From the NCBI GenBank assembly GCA_905210435.1, contig CAJLWO010000009.1, forward strand, positions 1-64,000: a DNA stretch of 64,000 nucleotides, given 5' to 3'. Source of the stretch: an uncultured Bacteroidales bacterium (GTDB taxonomy: Bacteria; Bacteroidota; Bacteroidia; Bacteroidales; Muribaculaceae). Positions 33,973 to 42,531 of the stretch are shown one piece after another. Positions within the stretch are counted from its first letter, which is position 1. Each line of letters opens with the position of its first letter. A program made the position numbers and the translations under genes. The notes beneath the pieces are model-generated. The model was not told where the DNA came from, ran no database searches, and was given only the letters and a program-made list of their open reading frames with translations.

Positions 33973-36063
33973 TCAGCTTATCAGACTGAAATCTATTTTG
34001 CGGTCAAATATCAGACTGATAAGCCGTGACAGCAGCGCGTGTTGCGGTTGCGACAGTTCGGGGTCGGCATCAAGAGTGATGTCGGCCGCGTCGCGCGCCA
34101 TCTGCACAATCTGGCCGTCCGCCGCCAGCGAAGCGATGTTCAGGTTGAGCATCATGCCGCTCTGCATTGTCCCTTCAAGGTCGCCCGGGCCGCGCATCTT
34201 GAGGTCGGCCTCGGCTATGAGAAATCCGTCGGTTGTCGAGGTCATAAGTTCAAGTCGTTTGCGCGTATCGCTCGCAATTTTGTATTTCGACATAAGCACG
34301 CAGTAACTTTGTCCCTCGCCACGTCCCACTCGGCCGCGCAACTGATGCAGCTGCGAGAGTCCGAACCGTTCGGCATTCTCTATCACCATAGTGGTGGCGT
34401 TGGGCACATTCACCCCCACCTCTATTACCGTTGTGGCTACAAGTATGTCGGCCTGATGGCTTGCGAAAAGATTCATCTGCCGGTCTTTCTCCGCAGGTTT
34501 CATCTGCCCGTGCACGAATGCTACCCTGTACGACGGAAACGTCTCCCGTATCATCTCATACCCCTCTTCAAGACTCTTCAGGTCGAGTTTCTCATTCTCC
34601 TTGATGAGAGGGTAGACGATGTAGGCCTGGCGCCCGGCACGCAGCTGCGCCCCGATTGACTTGTACACATCATACCGCCGGTCCTCGTAGCGCAGCAAGG
34701 TCACGATAGGATTGCGCCCCGGGGGAAGCTCGTCAATCACCGACACGTCGAGGTCGCCGTATATGGTCATCGCGAGTGTCCGCGGTATCGGCGTGGCCGT
34801 CATCACGAGTACATGTGGAGGCACGGCGCTCTTCTTCCACAGCCGAGCACGCTGCACCACGCCGAAGCGGTGCTGCTCGTCGATGACGACGAATCCGAGC
34901 CGCTTGAACTGTACGCGCTCCTCGATTACGGCATGCGTCCCGACAAGTATGTGCAGCGACCCGTCGGCAAGTTCCCTGTCGATAATATCGCGCTGTTTCT
35001 TTCGCGTCGAGCCGGTCAGCAGTCTTACGTTGACTCCTATCGGCGCCACGAGCTTCGACAGTGTCTCGTAATGCTGTGTGGCAAGTATCTCGGTCGGAGC
35101 CATAAGGCACGCCTGCGTGCCGTTGTCGAGCGCTATGAGCATGCAAAGCAGTGCCACAAGCGTTTTTCCCGACCCTACATCACCCTGCAGCAGACGGTTC
35201 ATCTGTCGCCCTGAACCCATATCGGCGCGTATCTCCTTGATGACGCGCTTTTGTGCGCCTGTAAGCTCAAACGGCAGCTGGTTGAAATAAAACGAGTTGA
35301 AAAACGCCCCTATGTGCGTGAATCTCACTCCGGCAAGCGCGCGTTTTCTCCGGCGTGCATATCGCTGTATGTTGAGCTGAAGCATAAACAGTTCCTCGAA
35401 CTTAAGTCTCAGCTTCGCCTGCTCGAGCAGTTGTGACGAAGCCGGATTGTGAATGATGCGCAGTGCGTCGAGGGCGTTTATCATCCGGTATTGTGCTGTC
35501 ACTTCCTGAGGCAACGGGTCCTTAAGCGTTTTTATCGACGCGAGGGCTGTCTGTATCCAGGTATGGAATGTGCGCGACGATATGCCGCGGTTGCGCAGTT
35601 TTTCGGTCAGCGGATACACGCCGCGCATTCCCGTTGTGGCTGCTATCGAGGCCGTCGTGTCGATTTCGGGGTGCACGATGCTCCATCGGCTGTTGAATTG
35701 GCTCGGTTTGCCGAATAAGATATATTCGTTGCCCGGCGCGTATGCTTCCGAAATCTGCTTGATGCGGTTGAACCATACTATCTCTATCACCCCGGTGCCG
35801 TCCGAAAACAATGCCGTCAGCCTCCGTTTCGCCCCTTCCCCCTGCTCGGCAAACGATACAAACCGTCCTTTGAGCTGTACGTAAGGCATTTCTCCACTGA
35901 TGTCGGCCACGCGGTATATGCGCGAACGGTCGATATAATGGGTAGGGAAGTGGTGCAGCAGATCGTAATAGTTCTTTATGCCCAGCTCTTTGTCCAAAAG
36001 CTGCGCACGTGCCGGACCGATGCCCTTCAGATATGTTATGTCGCGGTTGAATAATGTATCCAC
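33973..36063 (-). CDS. recG: ATP-dependent DNA helicase RecG
   Basis: A 696-residue branch-migrating helicase that processes stalled forks and Holliday junctions. The N-terminal wedge domain has the OB-fold stretch YVQLKGRFVSF. The helicase core has Walker A in LLQGDVGSGKTLVAL at about 292-306, the DEQHRFG box at about 390-396, motif III VMTATPIPRTL and motif VI in LHQLRGRVGRG. The TRG region follows. It is complete and stands alone. Confidence 0.97.
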   Translation of the reverse strand: MDTLFNRDITYLKGIGPARAQLLDKELGIKNYYDLLHHFPTHYIDRSRIYRVADISGEMPYVQLKGRFVSFAEQGEGAKRRLTALFSDGTGVIEIVWFNRIKQISEAYAPGNEYILFGKPSQFNSRWSIVHPEIDTTASIAATTGMRGVYPLTEKLRNRGISSRTFHTWIQTALASIKTLKDPLPQEVTAQYRMINALDALRIIHNPASSQLLEQAKLRLKFEELFMLQLNIQRYARRRKRALAGVRFTHIGAFFNSFYFNQLPFELTGAQKRVIKEIRADMGSGRQMNRLLQGDVGSGKTLVALLCMLIALDNGTQACLMAPTEILATQHYETLSKLVAPIGVNVRLLTGSTRKKQRDIIDRELADGSLHILVGTHAVIEERVQFKRLGFVVIDEQHRFGVVQRARLWKKSAVPPHVLVMTATPIPRTLAMTIYGDLDVSVIDELPPGRNPIVTLLRYEDRRYDVYKSIGAQLRAGRQAYIVYPLIKENEKLDLKSLEEGYEMIRETFPSYRVAFVHGQMKPAEKDRQMNLFASHQADILVATTVIEVGVNVPNATTMVIENAERFGLSQLHQLRGRVGRGEGQSYCVLMSKYKIASDTRKRLELMTSTTDGFLIAEADLKMRGPGDLEGTMQSGMMLNLNIASLAADGQIVQMARDAADITLDADPELSQPQHALLSRLISLIFDRKIDFSLIS

Positions 36064-36178
36064 TTCTGCCTGAAAATAACAATTAGATTCGATTTATTTC
36101 CCGATTGGTAGCCGCATTTCGATTAGTAGTAGGGTGTTGCAAAACTTCCGATATATCGTAAATATGGTACGTCATCTT

Positions 36179-36257
36179 GTAGGGCTGCACCCCGGTGCAG
36201 CCGCAAAATAGCTGATAATCAGCCTTTGCTATCGGCTGCTCCGGGGAGTAGCCCTAC
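36179..36257. repeat. 79-bp palindromic intergenic repeat, family A, copy 2
   Basis: Same length, ends (GTAGGGCTGC and GCCCTAC) and two-hairpin layout as 8670-8748, with substitutions mainly in the centre. The flanks (TCGTAAATATGG-type before, ACATCATGCA after) are also shared. Confidence 0.75.
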
Positions 36258-36329
36258 ATCATGCAACCGTCAGCGTTAGTTCTGCAACACCCACAACCGA
36301 AAATTTCCGGCCGCCCCACATGTCCTCCG

Positions 36330-37034
36330 TCACATTCCATTGCAATTAAGCAACGCTTCGGCTACAGCCATGTCGATAGGGTTCGTCACTTTAATATTCT
36401 CGTATTCCCCTTCGATAATGGCTATTTTTCCTCCCGTCACCCGCTGCACCATCGTCGCATCGTCAGTCACGGTATACTCCCGATAGTTCTCGAATGCCTT
36501 GCGAAGTGTTCCTAACGCGAATGTCTGCGGTGTCTGCACTGCCACATACTCACTCCGCGCTACCGTGTCGCTCGACCCGTCGGCGCTGTCGATATGCCTC
36601 AGCGTATCCGTCACGGCAACGGCAGGAACGGCTCCGGCATATCCTTCAGGTACCGTCGCCATACGCCGTATCAGGCTTTCGCTTGCAAGCGGACGCGCCC
36701 CGTCATGTATCATCACGGTCACATCCTCCGGTTCGCTTTGGAGCGCTTCAAGCGCCTTGGCAAGTGACTCCGTACGCGTACTTCCGCCGAATACCGTCCG
36801 CGGCGATACAAATCCGTGAGCATCGCACAGCGTTTTCCACGTCTCCTCCATCCTGCTGTCGATAACAAGCAGAATATTGTCGGCAGGCATGATTTTTGAA
36901 AAGCATCCGATCGTATGCATAAGCAACGGTTTCCCTGCAAAGTCGCAGAATTGCTTCGGCATGCTTGCCCCGAATCGGCTCCCGCTCCCCGACGCAAGTA
37001 TAATGACTCTAGTTTTCTCCATATTCATTTCCAA
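36330..37034 (-). CDS. ispD: 2-C-methyl-D-erythritol 4-phosphate cytidylyltransferase
   Basis: A 234-residue enzyme of the MEP isoprenoid pathway, joining CTP and MEP. The nucleotide-binding start is VIILASGSGSRFG with the conserved KQF shortly after, then VMIHDGARPL at about 115-124, AVPAVAVTDTLRH and VQTPQTF, and the C-terminal IKVTNPIDMAVAE. Three in-frame Met codons at 37034, 37028 and 37022 are possible starts, and the last begins closest to the fold. It is separated from lpxH by a 468-base gap. Confidence 0.95.
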   Translation of the reverse strand: MEMNMEKTRVIILASGSGSRFGASMPKQFCDFAGKPLLMHTIGCFSKIMPADNILLVIDSRMEETWKTLCDAHGFVSPRTVFGGSTRTESLAKALEALQSEPEDVTVMIHDGARPLASESLIRRMATVPEGYAGAVPAVAVTDTLRHIDSADGSSDTVARSEYVAVQTPQTFALGTLRKAFENYREYTVTDDATMVQRVTGGKIAIIEGEYENIKVTNPIDMAVAEALLNCNGM

Positions 37035-37502
37035 AAAATAGGACTTATGTCCTCTGATTGGTTACAATGTTATTTTGCAAATTTACTCAAAATATTTTTT
37101 CAATGTAAAAACTCGGTTGTTAAAACTGTTAGTGGTGTCCGACAGGACACCGATTTAGTAGTAACCCTGTACGCCGGAGCTTGCGCAGGCGTGCGGGGGT
37201 AATTACACATACGTATAAAATAAAAAGGAACTTCGTCACGAAGCTCCCTTTTATGGTTTCCAATAGGTACAATTTCTAAGGTAAAAAAGATTGTTTTAGG
37301 TTTGTGATACAAATGTCGCTTGAAATATTGTGCTAACCAAACAATTTTATATGTTATCCAACATGTTTTTAAAATACATAGTGTCGGCTTTTAATTGGAT
37401 GAATGATATAATATATTGTTGATTAGATGTTTAAAGCCTATATCCCTGCAAATCTATCAAATGTGAAATAATGTTAAGACATAGGCACTTATATGAATTT
37501 TA
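37035..37502. other. gene-free stretch between lpxH and ispD
   Basis: It holds a -7-like TAAATTTG for ispD on the minus strand (37085-37078), a perfect hairpin GGTGTCC-GACA-GGACACC (37134-37151) and an imperfect bidirectional terminator (37222-37252). The remaining 250 bases next to lpxH are AT-rich, and I see nothing else in them. Confidence 0.5.
37222..37252 (-). terminator. imperfect hairpin terminator downstream of lpxH
   Basis: CTTCG/CGAAG core extended by A-rich and T-rich sides with two mismatches, so it could stop transcription from either strand. It lies 250 bases past the lpxH stop codon. Confidence 0.4.
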
Positions 37503-38264
37503 TCAATTTTTGCCACAATATTGTCGTAATTCAAACGTGTTTCCGTCGAAGTATCCATAGCTGAAATATTTCAGCCAATCGCCGAGAATTATAAGATTTG
37601 CGCCATATGGCAGTTTGCGGTCAATCATGACATGCCTGTGCCCGAATACAAAGTAATCGACCGGCTCCTGCGGATGTTCCGTCTGCCACTCCCGGGCGAA
37701 AACCGCCAGGCTGTCTGTCGCAATATCAAATTCCGGCAACTCTTTTTCGTTCTGGCGGCTGTGGCTCGACCATCGGTGAGCGAACGGCACGGTCCATCTC
37801 GGATGTATTGCGGCGTAAAGTTTCTGGCAGACGCGGTTGCGGAATACACTGCGTATGAATCTGAAACCCCGTGGCAACCGGCCTACACCGTCGCCGTGCG
37901 ATATAAGGAACCGCCGTCCATACAGCTCCGTCACTAACTGGCCGTCAATCACTTCCACTCCGATTTCATCGCGCACATAGTCAAACAGCCATATGTCGTG
38001 ATTGCCGATGAACCACACTATCTTCACTCCTTTGTCGGCCAAGGCTGCCAGCGCTCCGAAAAACCTCACATATCCGCGTGGCACTACCGTACGGTATTCA
38101 TACCAATAGTCAAGTATGTCACCCACCATATAGATTGCCTCCGCTTTGTCGGCGATACTCTCCAGAAACTCCACCACGAGTTTCTCCCGACGGCGCGAAG
38201 ATGCGTCATACGTAGTGCCTAAATGCAGGTCTGAAATGAAATAAATAGGTCTTTGTGGCTCCAT
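37503..38264 (-). CDS. lpxH: UDP-2,3-diacylglucosamine diphosphatase (LpxH-like)
   Basis: A 253-residue calcineurin-like metallophosphoesterase. The metal-binding motifs are in order: ISDLHLG (9-15), GDILDYWYEY (about 48-57), GNHDIW (about 87-92), then HGDGVG and FGHRHVMID near the end. The YWYEY after GD matches the LpxH group, which hydrolyses UDP-2,3-diacylglucosamine to lipid X in lipid A synthesis, as in Bacteroidetes that annotate this protein LpxH. It is the only lipid A gene here and appears monocistronic. Confidence 0.85.
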   Translation of the reverse strand: MEPQRPIYFISDLHLGTTYDASSRRREKLVVEFLESIADKAEAIYMVGDILDYWYEYRTVVPRGYVRFFGALAALADKGVKIVWFIGNHDIWLFDYVRDEIGVEVIDGQLVTELYGRRFLISHGDGVGRLPRGFRFIRSVFRNRVCQKLYAAIHPRWTVPFAHRWSSHSRQNEKELPEFDIATDSLAVFAREWQTEHPQEPVDYFVFGHRHVMIDRKLPYGANLIILGDWLKYFSYGYFDGNTFELRQYCGKN

Positions 38265-38389
38265 CAGGCTATCTGTCCTTTGTCGTTATACCTATATTTA
38301 TGAATTGCATATCGTTGAAATATAGCATATTATATCTATAATATCTATATAATTATATATTCCGGCTTTAATCGTCCGAAAATTGTACT

Positions 38390-38710
38390 TTAAAGCAGTC
38401 CAAGCTCAAGTTTGGCTTCCTCGGTCATCATATCCTTGGTCCATTCAGGCTCGAATACCACATTTATGGTGACTGACTTCACACCCTCAATCGACTCCAG
38501 TTTGTAGCGCGCGTCGTCTACTATGAAATCGGCCATCGGGCAGTTGGGCGCGGTCATCGTCATGTCTATCACAAGATTTCCATCATCGTCAAGGTCAATC
38601 TTGTATACGAGGCCAAGACTATATATATCGACAGGTATTTCAGGGTCATAAACCATTTTGAGCATGGCTACGATTTTTTCCTCAATTTTCAAACGTTCTT
38701 CTGCAGTCAT
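38390..38710 (-). CDS. MIP18/DUF59 iron-sulfur cluster assembly factor (SufT-like)
   Basis: A 106-residue protein of the MIP18 (DUF59) family. The conserved DPEIPVDIYSLGLVY at about 22-36 and TAPNCPMADF at about 53-62 with the functional Cys are intact, as is the EPEW motif. Homologues such as SufT help mature iron-sulfur proteins. It has no fused partner domain and sits alone, its -7 element opposing that of the beta-barrel gene. Confidence 0.9.
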   Translation of the reverse strand: MTAEERLKIEEKIVAMLKMVYDPEIPVDIYSLGLVYKIDLDDDGNLVIDMTMTAPNCPMADFIVDDARYKLESIEGVKSVTINVVFEPEWTKDMMTEEAKLELGLL

Positions 38711-38736
38711 GATTTATAAAATTTTGTTTTAAAGTA

Positions 38737-38744
38737 CAAATATA
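38737..38744 (-). promoter_or_regulatory. -7 element of the MIP18-like gene
   Basis: TATATTTG on the minus strand 26 bases before the ATG, 14 bases from the opposing -7 element at 38759-38766. Confidence 0.4.
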
Positions 38745-38758
38745 CAACTTAGAATTGT

Positions 38759-38766
38759 TATATTTG
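38759..38766 (+). promoter_or_regulatory. -7 element of the beta-barrel gene
   Basis: TATATTTG 52 bases before the ATG. The -33 position is not conserved. Confidence 0.4.
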
Positions 38767-38818
38767 CGCATTATTTTATATTTATAAGAGAATTTTCACA
38801 ACTTAAAACAATATAAAT

Positions 38819-39436
38819 ATGAAAAATTTTCGTCACCTTTTTGTTGCCCTGTTGTTAGCAATGGTATGCTCTGCAGGAGCGCAGGCACAGTTACGTTTCG
38901 GTATAAAGGCTGGTACGGCAGTCAATAAACTGAGTTTTGACAAGTCGACTTTTGACTCCGACAACCGCGCCGGATTTACCGGTGGTGTCATGGTCGAGTT
39001 CACCGTCCCCGTCGTCAATCTCGGTTTTGACGCATCAGTGCTCTACGCACAGCGCTCTATCGATATATATAATAATGACGGATCAGTTTCCGAAACCGAC
39101 CACCGCGGATATATCGACATCCCCGTCAACTTCAAGTGGAAAATGTCAATCCTCGGTCTCGGAAAAATTATCTCCCCATTCCTCACCACCGGTCCCGACT
39201 TCTCATTCCTTTGCTCGAAACAGAATTTCCACGACGTATGGGAAAGTCGCAAATTTGACTTCGCCTGGAACGTAGGCGCCGGCGTGCAGCTCTTCAACAA
39301 ACTTCAGGTTGCCGCAAGCTACGGTTTCGGTCTCACCAACTCAACCAACGCCCTCCACGGCTCAAATGCCGCCGAAGACCTCAACTTCAAAGGTAAAAAC
39401 CGCTCCTGGACAATAACCCTCGCCTACCTCTTCTAA
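38819..39436 (+). CDS. outer-membrane beta-barrel protein (PorT-like fold)
   Basis: A 205-residue protein with a clear signal peptide (to about residue 23, ending AQAQ). The mature part is a series of short alternating strands (LRFGIKAGTAVNKL, then GFTGGVMVEF, NLGFDASVLYAQRS, YIDIPVNFKWK) ending with an aromatic residue (YLF), all typical of small eight-stranded Bacteroidetes barrels in the porin/OmpW-like family. A long terminator follows. A specific transport role cannot be deduced. Confidence 0.85.
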   Translation: MKNFRHLFVALLLAMVCSAGAQAQLRFGIKAGTAVNKLSFDKSTFDSDNRAGFTGGVMVEFTVPVVNLGFDASVLYAQRSIDIYNNDGSVSETDHRGYIDIPVNFKWKMSILGLGKIISPFLTTGPDFSFLCSKQNFHDVWESRKFDFAWNVGAGVQLFNKLQVAASYGFGLTNSTNALHGSNAAEDLNFKGKNRSWTITLAYLF

Positions 39437-39454
39437 AACAGTCAGCATAATAAA

Positions 39455-39528
39455 AGAGAGGGTGCTTAAAAACTCGATTTTCAACCACGGTTTGGCAAAA
39501 TCGAGTTTTTAAGCACCCTCTCTTTTTT
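39455..39528. terminator. bidirectional terminator with a 27-bp perfect stem
   Basis: Left arm 39455-39481 and right arm 39497-39523 are perfectly complementary with a 15-base loop, flanked by TTTTT on the plus side and a TTTATT tract on the minus side. It separates the convergent beta-barrel and lipoprotein genes. Confidence 0.9.
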
Positions 39529-39591
39529 AATTCTTCTCCCAATTTCGATGCGGAAACATGTCATGTGCATCCTGCATGCGGGGCGCCCTTA

Positions 39592-40059
39592 TCACATTAT
39601 GCTGTCGTTTTCGGCGTCGAGGAGACGGGTGCGGATGCAGTCGTCGTAATAGTCTATCAGCATGCAGTCGTCGGGGAGATTGCCGAATTCCGCTTTGTTC
39701 TGCTCGGAAAATCCTTTCTGGCCGAGTATGAGCACACGCCATACCTGTTCTCTTACGACAAGCTCTTCCATGAACTTTTTGTCTTGTTTGAGTTTCTGAT
39801 ATTCCTGGGTGAAGCGCAGCGGCTCGGTGATGCCGAGCAGGGTTTTCATGCGCTCTTTGATGTCGCCGAACAGCATGCGGGTATTGGTTATCAGCGTGGA
39901 GTATTGTTCGGGTGTGAGCGACCCTCCGTTGGCGTCATATTCTTTTATGAGTGCCTGCATTTCGGCGGTATTGAATGTCTCCTCCTCCTTGTCGCCTTTC
40001 GAGCATGATGTGACGACTGCAAGCAATGCGATAGCAAATAATGAAAGCAGTTTTTTCAT
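39592..40059 (-). CDS. small putative lipoprotein
   Basis: A 155-residue protein with a lipoprotein signal peptide ending in VVTSC (lipobox Cys at residue 19), followed by the charged SKGDKEEE. The rest is mostly helical and charged, with an EYDANGG stretch near residue 39. I do not recognise a family. It overlaps the histidine phosphatase gene by four bases and so is translationally coupled to it, which suggests a joint role at the envelope. Confidence 0.75.
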   Translation of the reverse strand: MKKLLSLFAIALLAVVTSCSKGDKEEETFNTAEMQALIKEYDANGGSLTPEQYSTLITNTRMLFGDIKERMKTLLGITEPLRFTQEYQKLKQDKKFMEELVVREQVWRVLILGQKGFSEQNKAEFGNLPDDCMLIDYYDDCIRTRLLDAENDSIM

Positions 40060-41360
40060 TGACGTAATTCTTTAGGACAATATTCTATTGACGGCGTGTC
40101 GATGGCCTCGCGGAGATAGTTACGTACATCTTCCCAGCGATAGAAGGGGTAGATGTCGCTCGGCATGTCGATGGCAATTTCCTTTTCGTTCATCATGAAT
40201 TTGACAATCACGTCGCCCTGTTTGTTCCTGAAAAACACCATCTGCATGTTGGATGCCATGGGCGATATGTTGTATGACTGCCATACGTCGGCTATGTCAT
40301 CGAGACCGGCCGAATAGCCGTGGCATCCGGTGAAGCGCATCAGGGCGGCCAGAGGCACGATGTTGCCGTCGTGGCCGAAACGCAGTGTGGCGCCGTGCTT
40401 GCCGTTGTTCACGTAGTCGTCGGCCGTGTCGAGAATGTTGCGCATGAGGTTTTTGGCGTTGTCGACATTAAGGCCGTCGCTGCGCGGATAGCTCGAATTC
40501 TTGATGTAGAAGGAGGCGTTGACTGCATCCCACAGGTCGTATAGCTCGTCGGCAGTGAACAGGCTGAGGAAATCGGCCTGCGTCTCCATGTTCTGCATGT
40601 CGACGGCAATCCAGTAGAGGCCCCACATCAGGTCGTCGGTAAAGATATTCTGTGAGATATAGCGCCCGTCGTTGAAAAGCGATGACATCAGGCGGTCGGG
40701 ATTTACCTTCCCCTCGCGCCATTTCTCGTATTCCTGTTTCCAGGGAAGACGTCCCTTGTTGTCGTTGAACTCCCACGAAGGCGGTTCGCTGTAGCAAAGA
40801 TACTTCATGTTGCGGGCATTCGACTCTTTGGGAATGACGAGCGACGGGTCAAGTTCTTTCAGTCCCTCTATGAAGTTGAACATGGAGTGCGCGCAGCGCA
40901 TCACCTGAGTTGATGCAGCCGTGATTTCGGCATCTTTGGCGAATGCCTGCGGATAGGCTCTGTACATGCGCTGTGCTATGTCGTGATGCTGACGGGCACC
41001 AAGCGGGGTGAGTTCGCCCCCGCGACCTTCGGCCTCCTCCCATACATCAAGTAGCTTTGTATACGTATCCTCTCCGAGCGGCGACAGCTTGCCGGCGTCG
41101 TGTGCCTTGCGCATCACGTCAATCACATTCCTGTAGTCCTGGTCGGCTATGAGGTAGCGGGAGCCGTGACGACCGTAATGGCTCACATAGAATGTGGTAT
41201 AACCCTTTGGCGCGGGAGTGTTGGCGCTCTCGGTCACCGGATAGGCATAGTATACGCCACCCGCTTTTTCCGGGGTGTCGGCGACTTCCTGACGGGCTTT
41301 CTGTGAGTATCCCGTAAGACAAGTCAAGGCAAAAAGCCCGATCAATAGTCGTTTCATCAT
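40056..41360 (-). CDS. histidine-type phosphatase, MINPP/phytase-like
   Basis: A 434-residue secreted phosphatase (signal peptide 1-20). The catalytic motif of branch 2 histidine acid phosphatases is at about 59-65 (YGRHGSR, the nucleophile His preceded by Arg), and the C-terminal proton donor pair is HD in RFGHDGNIVPLAAL. The sequence between resembles the Bacteroides inositol polyphosphate phosphatases (MINPP), so phytate or other phosphoesters are plausible substrates. It is followed by an overlapping lipoprotein gene and preceded by galE, 54 bases away. Confidence 0.85.
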   Translation of the reverse strand: MMKRLLIGLFALTCLTGYSQKARQEVADTPEKAGGVYYAYPVTESANTPAPKGYTTFYVSHYGRHGSRYLIADQDYRNVIDVMRKAHDAGKLSPLGEDTYTKLLDVWEEAEGRGGELTPLGARQHHDIAQRMYRAYPQAFAKDAEITAASTQVMRCAHSMFNFIEGLKELDPSLVIPKESNARNMKYLCYSEPPSWEFNDNKGRLPWKQEYEKWREGKVNPDRLMSSLFNDGRYISQNIFTDDLMWGLYWIAVDMQNMETQADFLSLFTADELYDLWDAVNASFYIKNSSYPRSDGLNVDNAKNLMRNILDTADDYVNNGKHGATLRFGHDGNIVPLAALMRFTGCHGYSAGLDDIADVWQSYNISPMASNMQMVFFRNKQGDVIVKFMMNEKEIAIDMPSDIYPFYRWEDVRNYLREAIDTPSIEYCPKELRQ

Positions 41361-41414
41361 TTCGAGGGAGAATATTATATGATTATCGGAGAGAGTGTGG
41401 AGAATCAGGAGGTA

Positions 41415-42458
41415 TTACATTATGCCGCGTTCGCGGAGCTTCTTCTGCCATGCCCACGCCGAGCGCATTGTGTCGTCGATGGGAGTTTCGGCTTTCCATC
41501 CGAGCACATTGTTGGCGTAGGAGGGATCGGCCCATACCTTCTCGATGTCGCCGGCACGGCGTCCTACCACTTTGTAAGGCACTTTCACTCCGGTGGCGCG
41601 CTCAAATGAATCGAGGAGTTCTTTCACTGAAAGACCTACACCTGTGCCGAGGTTGAAGATTTCAATCTTTTCGTCGCTCTTGTCGGTGAGCATGCGTTCT
41701 ACGGCTATCACGTGGGCTTTCGCGAGGTCGACCACGTTGATGAAGTCGCGTATGCAGTATCCGTCGGGCGTGTTGTAGTCGTTGCCGAACACGCTAAGCT
41801 CCTTGCGGATGCCGATGGCGGTCTGGGTGACGTATGGGATGAGGTTCTGGGGCACACCGTTGGGGAGTTCGCCGATTTCGGCCGACGGGTGTGCGCCGAC
41901 GGGGTTGAAGTAGCGCAGGATCACACTCTTGAACGGTGCGCCGGCATTGATTACGTCGGTGATGATTTCCTCGGAAATCTGTTTCGTGTTGCCATAGGGA
42001 GATGTCGCTTTCTTGATGGGCGACTGCTCGGTGACGGGGTTCACGTCGGGCTCGCCGTAGACGGTGCACGACGACGAGAACACGATGCCCTTTACATGGT
42101 TGGGTGCCATCAGTTCGAGCAGATTCATCAGCGTGTTGAGGTTGTTGCGGTAATACAGGATGGGTTTCTGCATTGACTCGCCTACAGCCTTGGATGCGGC
42201 GAAGTTGATGATGCCGCGTATGTCGGGATAGTCGGCGAAAAGTTTGGTCAGTGCGGCCATGTCGGTGCATGATGCCTCGACGAAGTCGGGACGTATGCCA
42301 GTGATACGCTCGATGCCGTCGAGCACATCGATATTGGAGTTTGACAGGTCATCTATGATTACCACGGGATAGCCTGCCTGCTGGAGTTCTACCACGGTGT
42401 GCGAGCCGATGTAGCCGGTGCCCCCGGTCACGAGGATGCGTTCTTTTTTGGTTGACAT
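41415..42458 (-). CDS. galE: UDP-glucose 4-epimerase
   Basis: A 347-residue short-chain dehydrogenase-type epimerase that interconverts UDP-glucose and UDP-galactose. NAD-binding GGTGYIGSHTVVEL at about 11-24, SSSCTVYG at about 128-135, the catalytic Tyr and Lys in YGNTK at about 155-159, and RYFNPVGAHPS are all present. Length is standard. It has its own promoter, set between it and the U32 gene, and may be read on into the phosphatase and lipoprotein genes. Confidence 0.97.
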   Translation of the reverse strand: MSTKKERILVTGGTGYIGSHTVVELQQAGYPVVIIDDLSNSNIDVLDGIERITGIRPDFVEASCTDMAALTKLFADYPDIRGIINFAASKAVGESMQKPILYYRNNLNTLMNLLELMAPNHVKGIVFSSSCTVYGEPDVNPVTEQSPIKKATSPYGNTKQISEEIITDVINAGAPFKSVILRYFNPVGAHPSAEIGELPNGVPQNLIPYVTQTAIGIRKELSVFGNDYNTPDGYCIRDFINVVDLAKAHVIAVERMLTDKSDEKIEIFNLGTGVGLSVKELLDSFERATGVKVPYKVVGRRAGDIEKVWADPSYANNVLGWKAETPIDDTMRSAWAWQKKLRERGIM

Positions 42459-42500
42459 AAGTAATGTTGGTTATGAATGTGGTTAGTTAGGTTAATTGGT

Positions 42501-42531
42501 GCAAATGTAGTTATAATTGAGTTATTTACCA
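42501..42531 (-). promoter_or_regulatory. promoter of galE
   Basis: On the minus strand TTG (42531-42529), 20 bases, then TACATTTG (42508-42501). The -33 box lies in the last codons of the U32 gene. Confidence 0.55.

Noticed and set aside
37100..37312. 70-codon minus-strand frame between lpxH and ispD
   Set aside because: Spans a hairpin and a terminator-like structure; not a plausible gene.
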